From contig CAZYCR010000002.1 of NCBI GenBank assembly GCA_964645815.1, forward strand, positions 1 through 42,383: 42,383 nucleotides of DNA, written 5' to 3'. The first letter of the stretch is position 1. Each line of letters starts with the position of its first letter. The notes under the pieces were generated by a model, which saw only the letters and a program-made list of their open reading frames with translations, was not told the DNA's origin and did no database searches. A program made the position numbers and the translations under genes. Origin of the DNA: JAHISC01 sp964645815. Its GTDB lineage: Bacteria > Patescibacteriota > Patescibacteriia > UBA9934. Below are positions 15,414 through 22,641 of this stretch, piece after piece.

Positions 15414-15851
15414 ATGAAACTATCTCTTAAAATCGTAACTCCGGAAAGAATCGTTTTTGAAGACGAGGTTGATTCGATTTCAGTCATGACTGAGACAGGT
15501 GAAATTACAGTTTTACCAAATCACGTACCTTTGGTTTCACTGTTACGAGCTGGGGAAATGAGACTAAAAGATGGTAAAAGTGAAACCTATCTCGCTGTTT
15601 CAACCGGTCTCATCGAAGTTAGACCAGGCAATAATGTAGTCGTTTTAGCTGATACTGCGGAGCGTTCAGAAGAGTTGGAATTGGCTGAAATTGAAAAAGC
15701 CAAGCTTCAAGCAGAGAAAAATCTGGCAGAAGCAAGGGATAAAAATGAAGTGGCTTTTGCCGACGCAGCAGCTCATTTAGAGCGAGAATTGGCCAGATTT
15801 AGAGTGGCAAGCAAGCGAAAATATAAGGATGTTGGCCGTCAAAACCAATAA
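15414..15851 (+). CDS. atpC: F1Fo ATP synthase subunit epsilon
   Basis: 145 aa. The N-terminal beta-sandwich (KLSLKIVTPERIVFEDEVDSISVMTETGEITVLPNHVPLVSLL) and C-terminal helical pair are both present, so the inhibitory helices are kept. Last gene of the operon. A 12-bp perfect palindrome 23 nt later may end the transcript. Confidence 0.93.
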   Translation: MKLSLKIVTPERIVFEDEVDSISVMTETGEITVLPNHVPLVSLLRAGEMRLKDGKSETYLAVSTGLIEVRPGNNVVVLADTAERSEELELAEIEKAKLQAEKNLAEARDKNEVAFADAAAHLERELARFRVASKRKYKDVGRQNQ

Positions 15852-15874
15852 TTAGCCACAATTAGCCAAATTTT

Positions 15875-15915
15875 CAATAATGAGCCTTGACTGGGGCTCA
15901 TTATTGTGTTATAGT
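15875..15915 (+). promoter_or_regulatory. ncRNA promoter with its -35 in the centre of a 12-bp-arm palindrome
   Basis: TTGACT (15887-15892), 17-bp spacer, TATAGT (15910-15915). CAATAATGAGCC (15875-15886) and GGCTCATTATTG (15895-15906) are perfect complements with the -35 inside the 8-nt centre. This could be an operator, or the hairpin that ends the atp message although no T-run follows. Confidence 0.75.
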
Positions 15916-15921
15916 GTGATT

Positions 15922-16146
15922 CTTCAACTGACGCTTCGGGCATGGAATACAGGCTGGTTCTCGGTTGAGTGGCGCCCCCAAGAGACCCCCGCTTAGCTCC
16001 GGCGGCCAGAGATTTGAGCCCCTGGGTGTTCGCTCTGGTAAAAACGGTCATCGCTTTTTCGCCATAAGACTCCCGTTCTGGTCTCCCATGCCCGGAGCAG
16101 TCAGTTTATCTCGGCCGTCGCGCTCTCCAGTGCGACGGCTTTTCCG
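15922..16146 (+). ncRNA. structured small RNA (~220 nt) of unknown class, 6S-like architecture
   Basis: Promoter and intrinsic terminator (16114-16139, GCCGTCGC/GCGACGGC then TTTT) define a stand-alone transcript with no sustained coding region. A ~20-bp closing stem joins 15926-15945 to 16086-16106 (AACTGAC/GTCAGTT, GCT/AGC, CGGGCATGG/CCATGCCCG, one bulged A). Inside are a CCAGAG/CTCTGG hairpin and a GGTTCTC/GAGACC stem. One long closing stem with partly open interior resembles 6S RNA, but I see no diagnostic sequence. SRP, RNase P and tmRNA signatures are absent. It is far more GC-rich than its surroundings. Confidence 0.6.
16114..16146 (+). terminator. intrinsic terminator of the ncRNA
   Basis: 8-bp perfect stem GCCGTCGC/GCGACGGC with a 10-nt loop, followed by TTTTCCGTTT. 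Confidence 0.8.
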
Positions 16147-16184
16147 TTTAAAAATTCCAAAATTTTGTTTATTTTTTAAAACGT

Positions 16185-16215
16185 AAAAGCCGGGCCTCGT
16201 AAAACGAGACCCGGC
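16185..16215 (-). terminator. terminator of the tRNA-like unit
   Basis: On the minus strand GCCGGGT-CTCG / CGAG-GCCCGGC (one mismatch) with a TTTTA loop, followed by TTTTACGTTTT. A second hairpin (16219-16244, GGTGGCA/TGCCACC) lies between the tRNA 3' end and this terminator. It faces the ncRNA terminator across about 40 nt. Confidence 0.7.
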
Positions 16216-16254
16216 CAGGGTGGCAAGTGCGTGATGCTGCCACCGAGAAGGGAG

Positions 16255-16347
16255 TGGAGACGACCGGAATTGAACCGGCGCCTGCGAGAGCGTCAGGTTT
16301 TCAAAGACCAATACTCTCACCGCTCTTCCTAGCTAAGCTACGCCCCC
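16255..16347 (-). tRNA. abnormal tRNA-Ala-like RNA with a 20-nt longer anticodon arm
   Basis: 93 nt. The 7-bp acceptor stem GGGGGCG/CGTCTCC, T8-A9, D arm (GCTT...GAGC), a 4-nt variable loop and a T arm with loop TTCAATT are canonical class I. G3·U70 and A73 are the identity elements for AlaRS. The anticodon arm is 37 nt instead of 17: GTGAGAG/CTCTCGC pairs perfectly, then an imperfect extension leads to GGT/ACC around an 8-nt loop CTTTGAAA. No normal 7-nt loop with U33 is found, so the anticodon is undefined. CCA is not encoded. It could be a tRNA with an insert, a non-decoding alanylated RNA, or a pseudogene, although its promoter and terminator look intact. Confidence 0.65.
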
Positions 16348-16363
16348 AAATCCCGGGTCGAAA

Positions 16364-16392
16364 GTGAGTCCGTCACTTCATTTAGGACTCAC
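16364..16392 (-). other. leader hairpin of the tRNA-like transcript
   Basis: GTGAGTCC (16364-16371) and GGACTCAC (16385-16392) pair perfectly. An alternative stem AAGTGA/TCACTT (16362-16367 and 16373-16378) uses the same bases, so the two are mutually exclusive. It lies about 17 nt upstream of the tRNA 5' end. Confidence 0.5.
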
Positions 16393-16426
16393 CATGGCTT
16401 ACACCATTTCAACCAGGAACCGACAT

Positions 16427-16455
16427 ATTAAAGCACTTTTTTATATTTTCGTCAA
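16427..16455 (-). promoter_or_regulatory. promoter of the tRNA-like unit
   Basis: On the minus strand TTGACG (16455-16450), 17-bp spacer, TTTAAT (16432-16427). Start predicted near 16420, giving a leader of about 70 nt before the tRNA. Confidence 0.65.
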
Positions 16456-16488
16456 GACCAACAATTTGTGATACATTATTTTGGTCTT

Positions 16489-19410
16489 ATGACTGATGAT
16501 TTACTCAAAAATCTCAACCCTGAACAGCTCAAAGCTGTCACTCATAAAAACGGGCCGCTGATGATTATTGCTGGTGCTGGAACCGGTAAAACAACCGTTA
16601 TAACTCAGCGAATTGCTTGGTTAATTGAGCAAGGTCTGGCTAAACCAGATGAGATTCTGGCTTTAACTTTCACCGAAAAAGCTGCCACGGAAATGGAAGA
16701 AAGAGTAGATCGTCTATTACCCATGGGTTATGTTGATCTCTGGATCTCAACCTTTCATTCTTTTTGCGAACGTCTTTTGCGGGAACATGCGCTCGAGATT
16801 GGCTTGCCACATGAGTTTAAACTGCTCAATGAGGTTGATACGCTATTGCTCATGCGTCGTAACTTCGATCGTTTTGAACTTGATTATTATCGACCTCGCG
16901 GCAATCCAACACGATTTCTTAAAGCTTTACTGCAACATTTTTCGCGAGTTAAAGATGAACTGGTGACTCCGGAGATGTACTTAAAATTTGTTGAAGAAAA
17001 ACAAGCTAATGCCGACAGTGCTGAAGGCGTAGCCGCGGAGGCACAAGGCGAAGAACTGGCAGAAATTGCCCGCCTTCAGGAACTGGCTAATGCCTTTCAT
17101 CAATATCAACAAATTCTTTTAGAAAACTCGGCTTTTGATTTTGCTGATCTGGTTTCTTATTGCATTGAGCTGTTACAAAAGCGACCAAATATTCTGAAGT
17201 ATTATCAAGATCAATTCAAATTTATTTTAGTTGACGAATTTCAAGATACCAATCATGCACAGTACGAATTAATAAAACTTCTGGCCCGACCAAAAGAAAA
17301 TATTACCGTTGTTGGTGATGATGACCAGTCAATTTATAAATTCCGCGGAGCATCTCTTTCAAATATTTTGCAATTCAAGGAAGATTTTCCAAAAGCTAAA
17401 AGTGTTGTTCTGAATCAAAACTATCGGAGTACAAAAGAAGTTTTAGACGCTGCCTATAAGCTGATCCAGAATAACAACCCGGAACGTTTGGAAATTAAGC
17501 AAAAAATCAACAAAGAGTTATTGCCAAATTCACCTGCAGCAGGTTTGGTTGAACATTGGCATTTTAATCAACTTGATGAAGAGGTGAGAGCAACAATTCA
17601 AAAAATACTTGATTTACGACAAGAAACCAAAGCTGCTTGGAGTGATTTTTGTATTTTAGTCAGAGCCAACGATAGTGCTGAACCGTTTACGACCATTATG
17701 GACAGGAGCGGAATCCCTTATAAATTCATGGCCATGTCCGGGCTTTACACCAAACCAATTATTCTCGATGCTTTGGCCTGGATGAGAGTTGTTGATCAGC
17801 CACACGACAGTCCTTCGATCTATCGAATTTTAAGCCACCCAGAAACCGGATTGCAGCAACACGAAATTGCTGAAATTACTTTGTTCAGCCGGCGAAAAGC
17901 CATGTCGCTTTGGGACACGCTGCAAAACTCTGGCCAGATTTTTAAACTTTCGGCCGATGCTCAAGCAAGAATCCATGAAATTATAAATATAATTAAAAAC
18001 TTGCAGACACTGGCAAAACGCTTGCCGGTGAATGAATTTTTTGTAGCTGTTATTAAGCAATCTGGTCTCTGGTCACATGTCGCCGGACTTTCAGAGGCTT
18101 TGCAAATTGAACAAAATGAATTGCTGAGACAATTTTACGCAAGACTGCGTAAATACGAAGCAGCCGCCGACGACAAAACGCTACATCACTTCCTGCTCGA
18201 ATTTGAACACGAACGTCAAGCTGGTGAAGTCGGGGCGCTTTCTCCTGATCAAGAAGCTGGGCCTGATGTTGTGAATGTCATGACCGTTCACGCTTCAAAA
18301 GGTCTAGAATACAAGTATGTTTTTTTGGTGAACCTTGTTGAGCAACGTTTTCCTTCGCAAAAACGGAGTGAACCTATCCCGATTCCGGAAGATCTTATTC
18401 CTGAAAGTTTACCTGAATCAGATCAACATCTGGCTGAAGAACGTCGTTTATTCTACGTCGGATTAACTCGTGCTCGGCATTCGGTTTTCTTGATGTCGGC
18501 AGACGATTACGGCGGCACCAGGAAAAGAAAAATTTCCCGCTTTGTTAGCGAACTTAACTTGGAAGCAAAAAAACAATCTTTTGCCTTACCACCAGAAAAG
18601 GTTGAGACTGGTGAAAAAACAGATAAACTAGAATTACCTAAAACGTTGAGTTTTACTCAGATTGCTGCTTTTTCGACTTGTCCACTGCAATACAAATTTG
18701 CTCACATTCTCAAAGTTCCGGTGTTTGGTCGACATAGTCTTAGTTTTGGAAAAACCATGCACAATACACTGCATCAGTTTATGAAAACCTGGAAGAATCA
18801 ACAGGCTCAACCGCAAGCTTCACTTTTTGAAAGTCAAAAAGTCACTGAAATGAAAATTCCGGCTCTGGATGAACTGTTGCAAATCTACCAAGAACAATGG
18901 ATCGACGAATGGTATCCAAATGAAAAAACAAAGGAGGAATACCGCGAAAAGGGAAGAGAGTCATTGACTGAGTATTGGAGGAAAATTTCTACTACACCAC
19001 CGACCGTCGAAGCTTTGGAAAAAGGATTTAGTCTAAAAATTGGCGGTGTCACGATGCGCGGTCGCATTGACCGAATCGATAAAGACGATGATGGTTACGA
19101 AATCATTGACTACAAAACCGGTTCAGCTAAAGACAAACTGGCCTGGCAAGACAAACGCCAATTGGTTCTCTACCAAATCGCGGCAGAAACTTGCTTTGAC
19201 CCTCCGCTCAAGATCAAACAACTCACTTATCATTATCTTGAGGATAATTCAACACAAAGTTTTTTGGCCACTGAAAAAGATAAAGAAAAGCCGGAAACTG
19301 AAATTATTGATACTGTTGAAAAATTAAGTAGCAGTGATTTTTCAGCCACCCCTGGTTTTCATTGCGGTTACTGCGATTTCAAAGACATTTGTGAATTTGC
19401 CAAAGATTAG
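16489..19410 (+). CDS. UvrD/Rep-family helicase fused to a RecB-like Fe-S nuclease domain
   Basis: 973 aa. SF1A motor: motif I AGAGTGKTT (residues ~30-38), DEFQDTNHAQYEL (motif II), GDDDQSIYKFRGA (motif III), VMTVHASKGLEYKYVFLVNL (motif V) and GLTRARH (motif VI). From residue ~720, LSFTQIAAFSTCPLQYKF, then RIDRIDKDDDGYEIIDYKTG (PD-(D/E)XK core) and a terminal CGYCDFKDIC; the first Cys with the last three match the 4Fe-4S staple of AddB/Cas4-type nucleases. It probably does double-strand-end processing as a single-chain AddAB-like enzyme. ATG 16489 puts the helicase Q-motif (LNPEQLKAV) right at the start, as usual. Confidence 0.9.
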   Translation: MTDDLLKNLNPEQLKAVTHKNGPLMIIAGAGTGKTTVITQRIAWLIEQGLAKPDEILALTFTEKAATEMEERVDRLLPMGYVDLWISTFHSFCERLLREHALEIGLPHEFKLLNEVDTLLLMRRNFDRFELDYYRPRGNPTRFLKALLQHFSRVKDELVTPEMYLKFVEEKQANADSAEGVAAEAQGEELAEIARLQELANAFHQYQQILLENSAFDFADLVSYCIELLQKRPNILKYYQDQFKFILVDEFQDTNHAQYELIKLLARPKENITVVGDDDQSIYKFRGASLSNILQFKEDFPKAKSVVLNQNYRSTKEVLDAAYKLIQNNNPERLEIKQKINKELLPNSPAAGLVEHWHFNQLDEEVRATIQKILDLRQETKAAWSDFCILVRANDSAEPFTTIMDRSGIPYKFMAMSGLYTKPIILDALAWMRVVDQPHDSPSIYRILSHPETGLQQHEIAEITLFSRRKAMSLWDTLQNSGQIFKLSADAQARIHEIINIIKNLQTLAKRLPVNEFFVAVIKQSGLWSHVAGLSEALQIEQNELLRQFYARLRKYEAAADDKTLHHFLLEFEHERQAGEVGALSPDQEAGPDVVNVMTVHASKGLEYKYVFLVNLVEQRFPSQKRSEPIPIPEDLIPESLPESDQHLAEERRLFYVGLTRARHSVFLMSADDYGGTRKRKISRFVSELNLEAKKQSFALPPEKVETGEKTDKLELPKTLSFTQIAAFSTCPLQYKFAHILKVPVFGRHSLSFGKTMHNTLHQFMKTWKNQQAQPQASLFESQKVTEMKIPALDELLQIYQEQWIDEWYPNEKTKEEYREKGRESLTEYWRKISTTPPTVEALEKGFSLKIGGVTMRGRIDRIDKDDDGYEIIDYKTGSAKDKLAWQDKRQLVLYQIAAETCFDPPLKIKQLTYHYLEDNSTQSFLATEKDKEKPETEIIDTVEKLSSSDFSATPGFHCGYCDFKDICEFAKD

Positions 19411-19412
19411 CT

Positions 19413-19784
19413 ATGAGTCAATTTAATTACCGTCCAGCCAGAAAAAAACCGACCAGATTTCATATGAAGCCAACTAGCCTGGCTAATTTGGCGGCCGGTG
19501 TTTTAGCGCGACATCGTATTACCCGCCAAGTAACTGCGGCCATGGTTATTCAAAGCATCAACCGTTATATCGAAGATAATGTTGGAGAGCCTCTAAAATA
19601 CGATCTGAGAGCGCTTTCGTACATCGATCAAGTTGTTCGTTTGGCTTGTAAAAATCCTACCGCGGCTTATGCAGCAAAAGATTTTTCTGAACCAATTCAA
19701 AATCATCTGAAAGCTGAGTTTCCTGACTTAGCCATTGTTGAAGTACGTTTTATTCTCAATCAAGATCCTTGGATGGAATATTAG
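19413..19784 (+). CDS. DciA-like (DUF721-type) protein
   Basis: 123 aa, basic N-terminus (MSQFNYRPARKKPTRFHMKP). The pattern LRALSYIDQVVRLACKNPTAAYAAKDFSEPIQNHL...VEVRF resembles DUF721/DciA, where a gene-specific strand (LTVRV...), a helix and an IRF-like end are typical; DciA is the helicase-loader of bacteria lacking DnaC. The match is by eye. It begins 2 nt after the helicase stop. Confidence 0.5.
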   Translation: MSQFNYRPARKKPTRFHMKPTSLANLAAGVLARHRITRQVTAAMVIQSINRYIEDNVGEPLKYDLRALSYIDQVVRLACKNPTAAYAAKDFSEPIQNHLKAEFPDLAIVEVRFILNQDPWMEY

Positions 19785-19788
19785 GAAC

Positions 19789-19797
19789 TGCTATAAT
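19789..19797 (+). promoter_or_regulatory. extended -10 promoter giving a leaderless message
   Basis: TGCTATAAT with TATAAT at 19792-19797 and ATG at 19804, 6 nt later; transcription should start at or next to the A of ATG. No good -35 is seen, as expected for TGn-type promoters. Confidence 0.75.
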
Positions 19798-19803
19798 TCA
19801 TCC

Positions 19804-20190
19804 ATGAATCTCAAACAATACATCACACTATTTGCGATTGGCACAACGATTGGTTGGAGCGCTTGGGTCTTGGTTATCTTAAGTATTGATCCAAGTACCA
19901 CGGGTATTTTGGGTGTTTTAATTTTTTATGTTTCATTGGCGATTGGATTTGGCGGTTTACTAACAACCATTTCAACGATTATTAGATTTCTCAGATTTCC
20001 AGAACGTGATACAGAAGAGATCGTGTTAACCTCCCTCAGGCAAGCTTTTTTATTAACCGCTTTAGTAATTGGGGCCTTAATCTTGTCTAGTTATGGATGG
20101 TTAATTTGGTGGCGCATGCTGATTCTGGTTGGAGTTGTGATCTTGATTGAATTAGCCTTTATAATTCGCCATAAAAACGGCCAAAAATGA
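19804..20190 (+). CDS. four-helix integral membrane protein
   Basis: 128 aa with four hydrophobic segments (residues ~5-28, 36-58, 79-98, 102-122) and a charged loop RFLRFPERDTEEI between the second and third. Family not identified. ATG 19804 is preferred to the in-frame start at 19735 because 19735 lies within the preceding gene and upstream of a strong promoter. The message is probably leaderless. Confidence 0.7.
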   Translation: MNLKQYITLFAIGTTIGWSAWVLVILSIDPSTTGILGVLIFYVSLAIGFGGLLTTISTIIRFLRFPERDTEEIVLTSLRQAFLLTALVIGALILSSYGWLIWWRMLILVGVVILIELAFIIRHKNGQK

Positions 20191-20194
20191 CGGC

Positions 20195-20248
20195 TTGAAA
20201 CATAGAACCCATTCAGTTAAAATAGGTACCTAGCCAAAAGGTGCCTAT
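20195..20248 (+). promoter_or_regulatory. mreB promoter with palindrome over the start site
   Basis: TTGAAA (20195-20200), 17-bp spacer, TAAAAT (20218-20223). ATAGGTACCT (20222-20231) and AGGTGCCTAT (20239-20248) form a 10-bp inverted repeat (one T·G) across the start site, and the right arm contains AGGTG, an SD-like sequence 6 nt from the mreB ATG. It could be an operator or a translational switch. Confidence 0.65.
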
Positions 20249-20249
20249 T

Positions 20250-21302
20250 ATGTTGAATAAATTTTTAGGGCGTTTTTCAGAGGATATCGGTATTGATCTA
20301 GGAACTGCCAATACTTTGGTTTATGTTAAAGGAAAGGGTGTTGTCATGAACGAACCGTCGATCGTGGCTCTCAACACTCGTACCAATCAAATCGTTGCTG
20401 TCGGACATACTGCCAAGGACATGCTTGGAAAAACTCCACCGCATATCATCACCACCAGGCCGCTAACCAAAGGCGTAATTTCTGACTTCGAAGTCGCTGA
20501 GAAATTACTGAAGTATTTTATCGATAAAATTCATGAGGATTCTTTTACCATTGTTCCAAGACCAAGAGTTGTCATTGGAGTTCCTTTAGAAATTACTGAG
20601 GTTGAAAGAAAAGCGGTCGAAGACGCTGCACTCGGGGCAGGAGCCAGAGAAGTGATTTTGGTGGAAAGCACCATGGCTGCAGCGATCGGTGCCAGACTCC
20701 CTATCACAGAATCGGTTGGTAGCATGATCGTCAACATTGGTGGCGGTACAACAGAAATTGCTGTTATCTCACTCAGCGGTGTTGTTACTTGGAAATCTCT
20801 GACCGTTGCTGGTGATGAAATGACAAAAAACATTTCTCAATACGCCAGAAACGTTTTCAACCTTCTCGTTGGTGAACGTGTGGCTGAAATGGTCAAATGT
20901 CGTATTGGAAGCGCCATTGAACTAGATGAACCAGTTGAAATTGAAATGCGTGGCCGCGACTTAATAACCGGTCTCCCAAGCCAAGTTTATATTAACGACG
21001 GTCAAATCAGAGAAGCACTGCATAAATCAATCAGAACAATTATCGATAACATTAAGGCGACTTTAGAAGTTACGCCACCGGAACTAGTTGCAGATATTTA
21101 TGAAAGGGGGATCGTTCTGGCTGGTGGCGGGTCGTTGCTCAAAGGTTTTGACCAGTTAATTTCGAAAGAAGCTGATATTCCGGTTCGCTTAGCTGAGGAT
21201 CCAATTACCGCTGTTGTCCGCGGTACCGGCGCTTTGCTCGATGACCCGGATCTTTTGCGTGATGTTACTTTGCCTTCAACTTCAGACGAACAATTTTCAT
21301 AA
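20250..21302 (+). CDS. mreB: rod-shape actin homologue MreB
   Basis: 350 aa. Phosphate 1 motif DLGTANTLVYVKGKG, phosphate 2 NIGGGTTEIAVIS and adenosine motif IVLAGGGSLL are intact. It forms membrane-associated filaments that direct the elongasome. ATG 20250 is chosen; a GTG at 20241 lies inside the upstream palindrome. First gene of mreB-mreC-mreD-mrdA, a complete elongation operon, so the cell is likely rod-shaped with its own peptidoglycan. Confidence 0.96.
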   Translation: MLNKFLGRFSEDIGIDLGTANTLVYVKGKGVVMNEPSIVALNTRTNQIVAVGHTAKDMLGKTPPHIITTRPLTKGVISDFEVAEKLLKYFIDKIHEDSFTIVPRPRVVIGVPLEITEVERKAVEDAALGAGAREVILVESTMAAAIGARLPITESVGSMIVNIGGGTTEIAVISLSGVVTWKSLTVAGDEMTKNISQYARNVFNLLVGERVAEMVKCRIGSAIELDEPVEIEMRGRDLITGLPSQVYINDGQIREALHKSIRTIIDNIKATLEVTPPELVADIYERGIVLAGGGSLLKGFDQLISKEADIPVRLAEDPITAVVRGTGALLDDPDLLRDVTLPSTSDEQFS

Positions 21303-21311
21303 TTTCTTTCT

Positions 21312-22142
21312 TTGCCGATTCTCAATTTAAAAAAAATATTCGGATATCTAAATCAGCTGAGAGGTGTGACGATTTTTGTTTTGGTCATCTTAATTTTTAT
21401 TATCCTTAATCAATTTTCTTTTTTTAAACCAGTGACAAGTAATCTCCAGTTTGTCTTTTCAACAGTTTCCAGATTCACCAATGAAATCTATGAACGCGTT
21501 ACAACTTCACCGGATTCACTTCGTTCGCAGATGAACGAAATGCAGCGAAAACTAGTTGCCCAAAGTATTAATGCCTCTCGTTTGGCACAACTCGAAGATG
21601 AAATTCTCGAACTCGAAACAGAGCTGGGCTATCAGGAAAATTTATCTTCCCGCACAATCAGCGCAAAAGTTTTAGCCAGATCGGCTGATAAAACACAAAA
21701 TCTTTTGATTGATAAAGGTAGTCGTGACGGTTTACGACCAGGTTTAGCCGTCGTTGTTGATGATGGAGAATTGATTGGTATTGTGAGCGAGGTTGAAAAA
21801 AATACCGCTCAGATCAAATTGATTTCCGACCAAACAAGTAAAATTCCAGCCATGATTCTTAACGGAGAAAAAACTGTTGGGTTAGTGGAGGGGAAGGGCG
21901 GTTTTCTTTTAATTATGGATTTTATCCCGACCGAAACAGAGATTAATGTTGATCAAATCATTGTTACATCCGGTCTTGAAGGTCTTATTCCAGCCGGATT
22001 AGTTATTGGTTCTGTGAGTGAGGTTGATCGTGTTGATACTGAGTTATTTGTCTCTGCCGATATTGAACCATTCGTTGATCCGAATAATTATCGACGTGTT
22101 TTGATTATCGATCCTTTTGCCGATTCTGAGTATGATTCTTGA
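21312..22142 (+). CDS. mreC: rod-shape determining protein MreC
   Basis: 276 aa: one N-terminal membrane helix (residues ~18-38), a coiled coil (~70-108) and a C-terminal beta domain with DKGSRDGLRPGLAVVVDDGELIGIV, the MreC core, linking MreB inside with PBP2 outside. TTG at 21312, 9 nt after mreB, is the only suitable start before the membrane helix; it has no SD. It overlaps mreD by 11 nt. Confidence 0.9.
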   Translation: MPILNLKKIFGYLNQLRGVTIFVLVILIFIILNQFSFFKPVTSNLQFVFSTVSRFTNEIYERVTTSPDSLRSQMNEMQRKLVAQSINASRLAQLEDEILELETELGYQENLSSRTISAKVLARSADKTQNLLIDKGSRDGLRPGLAVVVDDGELIGIVSEVEKNTAQIKLISDQTSKIPAMILNGEKTVGLVEGKGGFLLIMDFIPTETEINVDQIIVTSGLEGLIPAGLVIGSVSEVDRVDTELFVSADIEPFVDPNNYRRVLIIDPFADSEYDS

Positions 22143-22641
22143 AATCATTACAGCTTTTTTATTTATTCTGAGCGTTCTTGTCCAACTTAGCTTGGTCAAT
22201 TCTTTAATTTATCCCCTGGTGCTATTTCCTTTTCACTTTTTGATTGGCCTCCTGATTTTTCATCGAACAAAAATCGAATTTGGTGTTGCCTGGTTTATTT
22301 TGAGTGCCGTTGTACTGCCATTCTTTGGTTTTAACCAATTTTTCTGGTGGTCATATATAATTATTGCTTTTTGGGGATACTTTTTACTTAAAAAACTTTT
22401 TACTACTCGATCTGTTTATGCTTTGGAAGGATTTGGCCTAACGATGTATTCCAGCTTTATTTTTTTGAATGTGCTACCTTTTTGGCTCAGTCGTGTATTA
22501 ACAAACAGTGGTCAAACCAGTTTTATAACTGGCAGAAGTTTCTTAATAAGCTTGGCCATGCTTTTTGTAGCCTTGTATTTTGGTTTTCTAATTTCCAGAC
22601 TGTTGGAAAAGCTTACCAGCCAATTAATTCTCACCAAATGA
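22132..22641 (+). CDS. mreD: rod-shape determining protein MreD
   Basis: 169 aa, almost entirely hydrophobic with about five membrane segments, in the expected position between mreC and mrdA. Sequence conservation of MreD is low, so the call rests on topology and context. ATG 22132 is preferred to a TTG at 22117. Its TGA stop overlaps the mrdA ATG (ATGA). Confidence 0.85.
   Translation: MILEIITAFLFILSVLVQLSLVNSLIYPLVLFPFHFLIGLLIFHRTKIEFGVAWFILSAVVLPFFGFNQFFWWSYIIIAFWGYFLLKKLFTTRSVYALEGFGLTMYSSFIFLNVLPFWLSRVLTNSGQTSFITGRSFLISLAMLFVALYFGFLISRLLEKLTSQLILTK

Noticed and set aside
15922..16146. tmRNA, RNase P RNA or SRP RNA
   Set aside because: No tRNA-like ends, no GAGGAAAGTCC-type core, no GGAAG/AGCAGC SRP tip loop.
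16255..16347. Selenocysteine or serine tRNA
   Set aside because: No long variable arm, no 8-bp acceptor or extended D stem; G3·U70 and A73 point to alanine, and the discriminator is not the Ser G73.
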